Part shown: positions 1 through 4,452 of the stretch, piece after piece
Layout: each line of letters begins with the position of its first letter
Position numbering within the stretch: position 1 is the first letter of the stretch
Assembly (NCBI GenBank): GCA_025449615.1
Contig: JANWJA010000104.1
Location: forward strand, 1 to 5,717
DNA: 5,717 bases
Direction of reading: 5' to 3'
DNA from: Methyloceanibacter sp.
GTDB lineage: Bacteria > Pseudomonadota > Alphaproteobacteria > Rhizobiales > Methyloligellaceae
Program-made: the position numbers and the translations under genes
Notes under the pieces: model-generated
Told to the model about the DNA's origin: nothing
The model's database searches: none
What the model saw: the letters and a program-made list of their open reading frames with translations, nothing else

Positions 1-183
1 ATGCTCGGCAATATCGGCGTCGATTTCGTCGTCGGCGCGGTGCCGTTCATTGGCGATCTGTTCGACTTCGTGTGGAAGGCGAACCGCAAGAACGCGCGCC
101 TTCTGGAGCAGCATCTGCACATGCAGGCGGCGAGGAACAGTAGGCCGCCGCTGCGCGCCCGAAGCGGCTGGAATTTCGCCTAG
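1..183 (+). CDS. DUF4112 family protein, C-terminal fragment
   Basis: This is the C-terminal end of a small DUF4112 protein, a family of unknown function. The visible 60 residues contain the typical block: a hydrophobic run (VDFVVGAVPFIGDLFDFVWK, residues 8-27) followed by a basic helix, KANRKNARLLEQHL. The combination of P-x-x-G-D-L-F-D and K-A-N-x-x-N-x-x-L-L is what identifies the family. The window begins exactly at an in-frame ATG, but family members carry further sequence before this block, so the true start is probably upstream. The last roughly 20 residues are basic and look variable. The TAG stop overlaps the stop of the convergent DUF779 gene. The hydrophobic run suggests membrane association, but topology cannot be judged from this fragment. 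The family call is fairly sure; no function is offered. Confidence 0.8.
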   Translation: MLGNIGVDFVVGAVPFIGDLFDFVWKANRKNARLLEQHLHMQAARNSRPPLRARSGWNFA

Positions 184-548
184 CCTTTCGCTTCCAGTGC
201 ATCAACTTCCGCGTCGGTGAACACGCGGCTCCGCGTGAGAAAGCGTAAACCCTCGGGCGCTTCGAGCGAGAAGCCGGCGCCTCGTCCTGGCACGACATCG
301 ATGGTGAGTTGCGTGTGCTTCCAATAGTTGAACTGGTCGGCGTCCATGTAGACCGGTGTGCCCGCGATCTCGCCGAGCTTGACGTCATTGCCGCCGATTT
401 TGAACTCGCCTGCGGGGTAGCACATGGGAGCCGAGCCGTCGCAGCAGCCACCCGATTGATGGAACATCAGGTCCCCGTGAGAAAGCCTAAGCTTCTCAAT
501 AAGCCTTAGTGCGTCTGGGGTTGCGGTTACTCGCGGTGGGGCTCGCAT
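180..548 (-). CDS. DUF779 family protein (aldehyde dehydrogenase-associated)
   Basis: This is a 122-residue protein of the DUF779 (COG3564) family. It is recognised from the core HQSGGCCDGSAPMCYPAGEF (residues 30-49), then YMDADQFNYWKHTQL (67-81), DVVPGRGAGFSLE (84-96) and the terminal FLTRSRVFTDAE. Its function is unproven, but family members are commonly encoded beside NAD-dependent acetaldehyde dehydrogenases of the AcoD/ExaC type, as here on the same strand. Invariant-looking Cys35, Cys36 and Cys43, with His30 and His78, could bind a metal or do thiol chemistry; that is inference. There is no signal peptide or membrane segment, so it is probably cytosolic. The start is the ATG at 548, because the following residues match the usual family N-terminus. 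No clear Shine-Dalgarno precedes it. Its dehydrogenase neighbour lies 532 bases upstream, wider than usual for this pair, so it may have its own promoter. Confidence 0.92.
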   Translation of the reverse strand: MRAPPRVTATPDALRLIEKLRLSHGDLMFHQSGGCCDGSAPMCYPAGEFKIGGNDVKLGEIAGTPVYMDADQFNYWKHTQLTIDVVPGRGAGFSLEAPEGLRFLTRSRVFTDAEVDALEAKG

Positions 549-647
549 GTCGAACTTTCAAAAAGGGAAAGCCGGGCGGTGAGCTTAGGGACCCGGACGT
601 GCACAGGCTGCACTGCAAAAAACAAGGTGCGGCGCCGATAGTCGCAC

Positions 648-676
648 ATTGTACTAGATGAGCAACATTAGATGAA
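648..676 (-). promoter_or_regulatory. Possible sigma70-type promoter for the DUF779 gene
   Basis: Read on the minus strand, a TACAAT hexamer (648-653, five of six matches to the -10 consensus) lies 17 bases after TTCATC (671-676, only a partial match to the -35 consensus). A transcript from here would start near 640 and leave a leader of about 90 bases before the DUF779 ATG. The -35 is weak, so this is only a candidate. Confidence 0.22.
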
Positions 677-1030
677 GCGAAGGGGGCGGTCCAAAACCAA
701 GCGGTTCGCTCAGCAGCATTGTTAGTGCGCGACATAGCGTCAGCGTGAGCGCCGCAAGGCTTACGAACACCATAATTCCCGCGACTGTCTGACTTGATCT
801 CGTCCAGTCGGAAAAATATTCGCCCCAATCGTCAAAAGATGTTGGTGGTGCGAATATGAGCATGATGCCCGCATGAAAGGCTGATGAACGCAACGGGGCC
901 GACTTGCCGCTGCCGAACGATATAGGCTCAGGCTGTGCCGTCTTGCAAGGGGCAGCGCGGCTTTGCTTGCTAGGGCCTTTTGGCTCGCTGGGATGTTCAC
1001 GGCCACGCGGACGAACGCGCACGCGACGCT

Positions 1031-1064
1031 CCCTCATGGCGGTGACAGGCACGGGCCATGAGGG
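1031..1064 (-). terminator. Hairpin just downstream of the aldehyde dehydrogenase, possible terminator
   Basis: CCCTCATGGC (1031-1040) and GCCATGAGGG (1055-1064) form a perfect ten-base-pair stem with a 14-base loop. The loop contains a further GTG/CAC pairing. The stem begins about 16 bases past the aldehyde dehydrogenase stop, which is where a terminator would be expected. No T-run follows on the minus strand, so it is not a textbook intrinsic terminator. It may instead protect the mRNA 3' end or act with Rho. Confidence 0.5.
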
Positions 1065-1080
1065 GGAATCCGTCTATCGG

Positions 1081-2601
1081 CTAAAAGAACCCGAGCGCCT
1101 TGGTGCTGTAGCTCACCAGCATGTTCTTGGTCTGCTGATAATGGTCGAGCATCATCTTGTGCGTCTCGCGCCCGATACCCGATTTCTTATAACCGCCGAA
1201 CGCCGCATGCGCGGGATACAGGTGGTAGCAATTGGTCCACACCCGGCCCGCCTGGATACCACGGCCGAAGCTATAGGCGCGGTTGATGTTCCGCGTCCAC
1301 ACGCCGGCGCCCAATCCATATAGCGTGTCGTTGGCGATCGAGAGCGCCTCTTCCTCATCGTCGAACGGCGTCACCGACAGCACCGGTCCGAAGATCTCCT
1401 CCTGGAAGATGCGCATCTTGTTGTTGCCTTCGAACACAGTGGGCTTCACGTAATAGCCGTCCGCAAGCTCGCCATCGAGGTTCAGCCGTTCGCCGCCGGT
1501 GAGCAGCTTGGCGCCTTCCTTCTTGCCGATGTCGATATAGGACAGGATCTTCTCCAGCTGGTCGTTCGAGGCTTGCGCGCCGACCATGGTGGAAAGCTCG
1601 AGCGGGTTGCCCTGCTTGATCTTGTTCACCCGCGCCACGGCCTTCTCCATGAACTTGTCATAGATCGAACGCTGCACCAGCGCGCGAGACGGACAGGTGC
1701 AAACCTCGCCCTGGTTCAGCGCGAACATGGTGAAGCCCTCGAGCGCCTTGTCGAGATAGTCATCGTCGTCTTGCATCACGTCGGCGAAGAAGATGTTCGG
1801 CGACTTGCCCCCGAGCTCGAGCGTCACCGGGATCAGATTCTCGGACGCATATTGCATGATCAGGCGCCCAGTCGTGGTCTCGCCGGTGAACGCGACCTTG
1901 GCGATACGCTTGTTCTGCGCCAGCGGCTTGCCGGCCTCGATGCCGAATCCGTTGACCACGTTGAGCACGCCGGCCGGCAACAGATCGCCGATCATGTCCA
2001 TCAGCACCATGATGGACATCGGAGTCTGCTCGGCGGGTTTCAGCACCACGCAATTGCCGGCGGCAAGCGCAGGAGCGAGCTTCCACGTCGCCATCAGGAT
2101 CGGGAAGTTCCACGGGATGATCTGACCTACCACGCCAAGCGGTTCATGGAAGTGATAGGCGATGGTGTCCTGGTCGATCTCCGACAGCGAGCCTTCCTGC
2201 GCGCGAATGCACGCGGCGAAATAGCGGAAATGGTCGATCGCGAGAGGGATGTCGGCGAAAGTGGTCTCGCGGATCGGCTTGCCGTTGTCGATGGTCTCGA
2301 CCGCCGCCAGTGAGGACAGGTTCTCCTGCATCCGGTCGGCGATCTTGTTCAGGATCTCCGCGCGCTTGGCCGGGGCCGTCTTGCCCCACGCATCTTTCGC
2401 GGCATGCGCGGCATCGAGCGCGAGCTCGATGTCGGCCGCGCTGGAACGCGCTATCTGACAGACCGGCTTTCCGGTGATCGGGCTGATATTGTCGAAATAA
2501 CGCCCTTCGACCGGCGCCACCCATTTTCCGCCGATGAAATTCTCGTAGCGCGGCCGCAACGCTGCCCGCGCATTCAGGGTCTCGATGACTTGATGCAGCA
2601 T
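1081..2601 (-). CDS. NAD-dependent aldehyde dehydrogenase, AcoD/ExaC/AldB group
   Basis: This 506-residue enzyme, full length for the family, oxidises an aldehyde (in this group usually acetaldehyde) to the carboxylate in the cytosol. Visible motifs in order are: NFIGGKWV (21-28), PWNFP with the oxyanion-hole Asn165, the cofactor-binding LKPAEQTP (187-194), FTGETTTG (238-245), LELGGKSP with general-base Glu262, the catalytic [11 protein letters not shown] with Cys301, EEIFGPV (401-407) with a cofactor-contacting Glu402, and the group's typical end [10 protein letters not shown]. From memory, Glu191 suits NAD, whereas E. coli AldB, which uses NADP, has a basic residue at that position. The paired cysteines CTC and the motif [20 protein letters not shown] (465-484) separate this group from betaine- or succinate-semialdehyde dehydrogenases. 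The ATG at 2601 follows GGGAGG (2607-2612) at five bases. Upstream lies an FNR/FixK-type palindrome. The physiological aldehyde (ethanol, acetoin or other alcohol breakdown) cannot be fixed from sequence. Confidence 0.96.
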   Translation of the reverse strand: MLHQVIETLNARAALRPRYENFIGGKWVAPVEGRYFDNISPITGKPVCQIARSSAADIELALDAAHAAKDAWGKTAPAKRAEILNKIADRMQENLSSLAAVETIDNGKPIRETTFADIPLAIDHFRYFAACIRAQEGSLSEIDQDTIAYHFHEPLGVVGQIIPWNFPILMATWKLAPALAAGNCVVLKPAEQTPMSIMVLMDMIGDLLPAGVLNVVNGFGIEAGKPLAQNKRIAKVAFTGETTTGRLIMQYASENLIPVTLELGGKSPNIFFADVMQDDDDYLDKALEGFTMFALNQGEVCTCPSRALVQRSIYDKFMEKAVARVNKIKQGNPLELSTMVGAQASNDQLEKILSYIDIGKKEGAKLLTGGERLNLDGELADGYYVKPTVFEGNNKMRIFQEEIFGPVLSVTPFDDEEEALSIANDTLYGLGAGVWTRNINRAYSFGRGIQAGRVWTNCYHLYPAHAAFGGYKKSGIGRETHKMMLDHYQQTKNMLVSYSTKALGFF

Positions 2602-2655
2602 GAACGCCTCCCTTGAACGAAGTCTTTTTCCTTAGGGCGATCCTGATCCTCGGCC

Positions 2656-2669
2656 TTGACCTACGTCAA
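2656..2669. promoter_or_regulatory. FNR/FixK-type box in the divergent promoter region
   Basis: TTGACCTACGTCAA fits the TTGA-N6-TCAA pattern of FNR/FixK/Anr-family sites. It is perfectly symmetric in its five-base arms, and extends to six (CTTGAC/GTCAAG, 2655-2670). Its centre is about 61 bases from the aldehyde dehydrogenase start and about 81 from the divergent small gene. That spacing would allow class II activation (-41.5) of the dehydrogenase, with a short leader of about 20 bases. No strong -10 was found at the matching place, so the direction of control and the promoter are inferred. Confidence 0.6.
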
Positions 2670-2709
2670 GCCCAAGGTTACGGGGCGGAACGGAGACGGC
2701 GCGTTAAGC

Positions 2710-2722
2710 GTTTGATTCAAAC
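2710..2722. promoter_or_regulatory. Second perfect palindrome in the divergent promoter region
   Basis: GTTTGA-T-TCAAAC is a perfect inverted repeat with six-base arms around a single base. It lies 21 bases before the start of the small membrane protein gene and just upstream of its ribosome binding site. The position would suit a repressor site for that gene. No regulator family is recognised, and the odd one-base centre differs from the nearby TTGA-N6-TCAA box. Confidence 0.3.
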
Positions 2723-2731
2723 AAATTGGCC

Positions 2732-2736
2732 GGGAG
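2732..2736 (+). promoter_or_regulatory. Ribosome binding site deciding the ATG start of the small membrane protein
   Basis: GGGAG lies seven bases before the ATG at 2744. An earlier in-frame TTG at 2726 would put this motif inside the coding region and has no comparable motif of its own, so the ATG is preferred. Confidence 0.65.
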
Positions 2737-2743
2737 AAACACA

Positions 2744-2935
2744 ATGGCGAATGGAATGCGGACGAATCCCTTGCTGGCATTTTTGCTGGGGGCTGCGGTC
2801 GTTGGCCTGCTCGTTGCGGGATATCTCTACTACCAACGCACCCATAGGGACGTGGTCAGGATCGACGTGCCCGGTTTCTCCGGCGAGATCAGCAAGGATA
2901 AGGGCGTCGATATCGAAGTCGACAAGAACCGCTAG
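2744..2935 (+). CDS. Small single-pass membrane protein, unknown function
   Basis: This is a 63-residue protein with one membrane segment at about residues 10-30 (LLAFLLGAAVVGLLVAGYLYY), a short basic linker (QRTHR), and a charged tail of about 28 residues rich in Val/Ile/Asp/Lys that ends in DIEVDKNR. It has no lipobox and no convincing signal-peptidase site, so it is probably an anchored protein. Charges flank both sides of the segment, which leaves topology open. I do not recognise a named family; short proteins with this plan occur widely in alphaproteobacteria. It is transcribed divergently from the aldehyde dehydrogenase and shares its palindrome-bearing promoter region, which could mean shared control. 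It ends 12 bases before the convergent gene. It is very likely real, because of a good ribosome binding site and a clean membrane-protein design. Confidence 0.75.
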   Translation: MANGMRTNPLLAFLLGAAVVGLLVAGYLYYQRTHRDVVRIDVPGFSGEISKDKGVDIEVDKNR

Positions 2936-2941
2936 GCAGCC

Positions 2942-2967
2942 GGCCCCTTAGTGCCGCACCAGGGGCC
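2942..2967. terminator. Hairpin at the convergent gene ends, possible two-way terminator
   Basis: GGCCCCT (2942-2948) pairs perfectly with AGGGGCC (2961-2967) across a 12-base loop. It sits where the small membrane protein gene and the minus-strand unknown gene converge, and overlaps the last codons of the latter. No T-run follows on either side, so termination is only suggested by position. Confidence 0.35.
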
Positions 2968-3592
2968 AGCCCTGCAAGGCCGCCCGCAGCGCTGATGGCA
3001 CGACGGAGGTTTCGCCGAACGTCTCATAGGAGCCCAACGGCCGGCCCATCGTAGTGCCTGAAAGCCGGGCCCTCGGAACCGAGATCGAAGCGTTCCAAAG
3101 CGCTAGGAAGGCGCGGGTTAGGCGCTGCATCGCGGCAGGCGAATGCTCGTCGAATAGCATGAGCGCATTGCGCTTGCCGGCGTCGCGGCGCATCGCATCC
3201 CCCGACCAGCAGAAAGAATGGCCGCAGGTAACCTGCTCATGCGCTTCGGCAAGGCGCGGGTTCTTAGCCCAGCGGATCAGCTCGTTGGCGGGCTTGCCCG
3301 GGGAAAGCTCGGAGAGAGCGAGATAGAGTTGCCGCAAGCCATCCTCGGGCTCAAGCTTGGCCACGATGACTTTGGCACGGATTCTGGCCGCCAGAAGCTC
3401 GTCTTTCATGCCGAGGAGCGCCAGCGCCGGGTCTGAAACTGTCGAACGCACGACCAGCGTCATGGTCCGGAATTCCGGGGCCAACAGGGCATTCTTGCCG
3501 CTGTTTATGAAGGTGGAGAGCATCAGGGCGTGTCGGTCGATGCCGGCCTGCTGCCAATCGCTCGAAGCGTCCAAAGTGGTAACGACGCGCAT
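2948..3592 (-). CDS. Hypothetical protein, possibly a degenerate phospholipase-D-like fold
   Basis: This is a 214-residue soluble protein that I do not recognise. The frame is open up to a TTG at 3676, but that start has no ribosome binding site. The ATG at 3592 follows GAGGGGG (3597-3603) four bases away and is preferred; an ATG at 3610 is the alternative. No signal peptide or membrane segment is evident. The N-terminal half looks alpha/beta, with strands MRVVTTLD, FRTMTLVVRS and IRAKVIVAKL. The C-terminal half has HEQVTCGHSFCWSGDAMRRD (118-137), then a basic stretch, RNALMLFDE, and a helix ending FLALWNAS. That order is loosely like a phospholipase-D HKD half-site, with Gln120 in place of the lysine; this is a weak inference. 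Cys123 and Cys128 are its only cysteines. It is on the same strand as mobA but 215 bases away, so it is probably a separate unit. Confidence 0.7.
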   Translation of the reverse strand: MRVVTTLDASSDWQQAGIDRHALMLSTFINSGKNALLAPEFRTMTLVVRSTVSDPALALLGMKDELLAARIRAKVIVAKLEPEDGLRQLYLALSELSPGKPANELIRWAKNPRLAEAHEQVTCGHSFCWSGDAMRRDAGKRNALMLFDEHSPAAMQRLTRAFLALWNASISVPRARLSGTTMGRPLGSYETFGETSVVPSALRAALQGWPLVRH

Positions 3593-3596
3593 TCGT

Positions 3597-3603
3597 CCCC
3601 CTC
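3597..3603 (-). promoter_or_regulatory. Ribosome binding site deciding the start of the hypothetical gene
   Basis: On the minus strand GAGGGGG ends four bases before the ATG at 3592. If GAGGG is taken as the core, the spacing is six. The upstream alternatives (ATG at 3610, TTG at 3676) lack such a motif, so this site shortens the protein from a possible 242 to 214 residues. Confidence 0.6.
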
Positions 3604-3624
3604 GTTCCATGGAAGCAACCACCG

Positions 3625-3647
3625 CGAATCCGCTTAAGCGCGGTTCG
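3625..3647. repeat. Inverted repeat centred on CGCTTAAGCG upstream of the hypothetical gene
   Basis: The ten-base core at 3631-3640 is perfectly palindromic. With one bulged base (3641) and one wobble pair, the pairing extends to CGAATCCGCTT against AAGCGCGGTTCG. The centre lies about 43 bases upstream of the preferred ATG, where an operator could sit. If the TTG at 3676 were the true start, the repeat would be inside the coding region. No known binding site is recognised. Confidence 0.3.
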
Positions 3648-3729
3648 TCGGCGCCTGCTATGAATAACAAGACCAAGGTTAAGGAAGGCTTGACTGGTGT
3701 TTAGTTCTATTACTGTGGCGCCCAGTCAG

Positions 3730-3778
3730 GCCCGAGGGACCAGTCCATCGAAACTCTGAAATGTGGTCCCCTCAGGGC
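3730..3778 (-). terminator. Imperfect hairpin downstream of mobA, possible terminator
   Basis: GGGACCA (3736-3742) and TGGTCCC (3764-3770) form a seven-base-pair stem with a 21-base loop. Allowing two bulged bases, the pairing extends outward to GCCC/GGGC at 3730-3733 and 3775-3778. It starts about 30 bases past the mobA stop in the direction of transcription. There is no T-run after it, so it is only a candidate terminator or mRNA 3' structure. Confidence 0.35.
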
Positions 3779-3807
3779 GATCTGTGCAGAGGGCTCGTTA
3801 TTTCCGG

Positions 3808-4443
3808 CTAGCTTCCCGCAAGTAAGGCCTCAGCCTCGGCCAGGTCGCTGCTTTCGTTGATATTGAAGAAGGGATCGATCTCGCAGCCCTGAATCCGCGC
3901 AGGGGCGAAGCGAGCGGTCACCGCGCCTTGGGCATGCGCCCAGTCGAGCGTCTTGCGCAGTCCTGAAGTGAGATCGCGCCTGAGCGTGGCAGCGAGCGCG
4001 ACCGGCCAAATGCCGAACACGGGATGCTCGCCGGCCTCGGAAGCAGCGATCGCCGGCACCTCACGCCCTTGCTGCGCTTCGATCAGCCGCGCCACGAGAT
4101 TCATCGGAAAAAACGGCGTGTCGGTCGGTACACTAACGATGAAGCGCATATTGGGCGCTTCCGCATCGGCCCATTCCATGCCGGCAAGCACGCCTGCGAG
4201 GGGGCCTGCGGAGTCGTCGCTCTCGTCGGGGATGACGGGAAGTCCAAAGGATGCAAAACGCTTTGGGTCGCCATTTGCATTCAGCACCAGCGCGCTGACT
4301 TGCGGCTTGAGGCGTTCGATTGCGTGGGCCAACAGTGGCTTACGCCGGAGCGGCAGGAGACATTTGTCGCCACCGCCGATGCGGCTCGATCGCCCGCCCG
4401 CCAACAGCACGCCCGCGATCGGTCCTATGGTTGCGCCGGTCAT
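3808..4443 (-). CDS. mobA: Molybdenum cofactor guanylyltransferase MobA
   Basis: MobA joins GMP from GTP to Mo-molybdopterin, making the guanine-dinucleotide cofactor used by DMSO-reductase-family enzymes such as nitrate reductases and formate dehydrogenases. It acts in the cytosol. The 211-residue product is close to the usual length. It shows the nucleotide-binding signature LAGGRSSRIGGGDK (14-27) with Lys27, then IPDESDDSAGPLAGVLAGM (71-89), a metal-binding-type Asp108 in VPTDTPFF, HPVFGIWP (140-147) and the end signature FFNINESSDL (192-201). The GG-x-S-x-R-x-G-G-x-DK form fits MobA; the related MocA (cytidylyltransferase) has a different context. The ATG at 4443 places the nucleotide loop at the normal distance from the N-terminus. 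No ribosome binding site is evident. The gene starts nine bases after the acyltransferase stop, so it is probably co-transcribed and perhaps translationally coupled. Neither molybdoenzymes nor mobB are visible nearby. Confidence 0.94.
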   Translation of the reverse strand: MTGATIGPIAGVLLAGGRSSRIGGGDKCLLPLRRKPLLAHAIERLKPQVSALVLNANGDPKRFASFGLPVIPDESDDSAGPLAGVLAGMEWADAEAPNMRFIVSVPTDTPFFPMNLVARLIEAQQGREVPAIAASEAGEHPVFGIWPVALAATLRRDLTSGLRKTLDWAHAQGAVTARFAPARIQGCEIDPFFNINESSDLAEAEALLAGS

Positions 4444-4452
4444 CGCGCGGCA

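Larger units (their letters stand above)
549..1080. other. 532-base gap between the DUF779 and aldehyde dehydrogenase genes, no confident gene
   Basis: I see no recognisable gene here. The most gene-like frame is on the minus strand, 654-863, beginning at an ATG. It would encode 69 residues with an acidic, aromatic start (DDWGEYFSDW) and one hydrophobic segment at about residues 27-51. It has no Shine-Dalgarno, mixed third-position bases unlike its neighbours, and no family I recognise, so I do not call it. The same frame stays open up to 1052, giving a basic proline-rich extension. Another minus-strand frame (761-1006) overlaps it with no better support. The stretch also holds a hairpin at 1031-1064 and a possible weak promoter for DUF779 near 648-676. 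No transposase remnant or tRNA was seen. Confidence 0.5.

Noticed and set aside
655..675. Short direct repeat TAGATGA (655-661 and 669-675)
   Set aside because: Two seven-base copies in AT-richer spacer are too short to mean a mobile-element target duplication or an iteron.
654..1052. Minus-strand open frame of 132 codons in the gap
   Set aside because: The first half is basic and proline-rich with no ribosome binding site; only the 69-codon end has a hydrophobic segment, which is not enough to call a gene.
904..1323. Plus-strand open frame of 139 codons crossing the end of the aldehyde dehydrogenase
   Set aside because: More than half lies antisense to the dehydrogenase, there is no ribosome binding site, and the product has no recognisable pattern.
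1573..2313. Long plus-strand open frame of 246 codons inside the aldehyde dehydrogenase
   Set aside because: It is antisense to a certain gene; the product is rich in Arg/His/Asp with no domain, as expected from the reverse strand of GC-rich coding DNA.
2602..2743. Sigma54 (-24/-12) promoter for the aldehyde dehydrogenase, as seen for some acetoin and alcohol genes
   Set aside because: No GG-N10-GC pair in a suitable context was found on the minus strand of this region.
2613..2951. Plus-strand open frame of 112 codons overlapping the small membrane protein gene
   Set aside because: It is in a different frame from the well-supported 63-residue gene and reads as an Arg/Ser/Thr-rich shadow product.
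3677..3807. Possible tRNA or small RNA in the spacer after mobA
   Set aside because: No cloverleaf or T-loop pattern was found; only the imperfect hairpin at 3730-3778 is supported.
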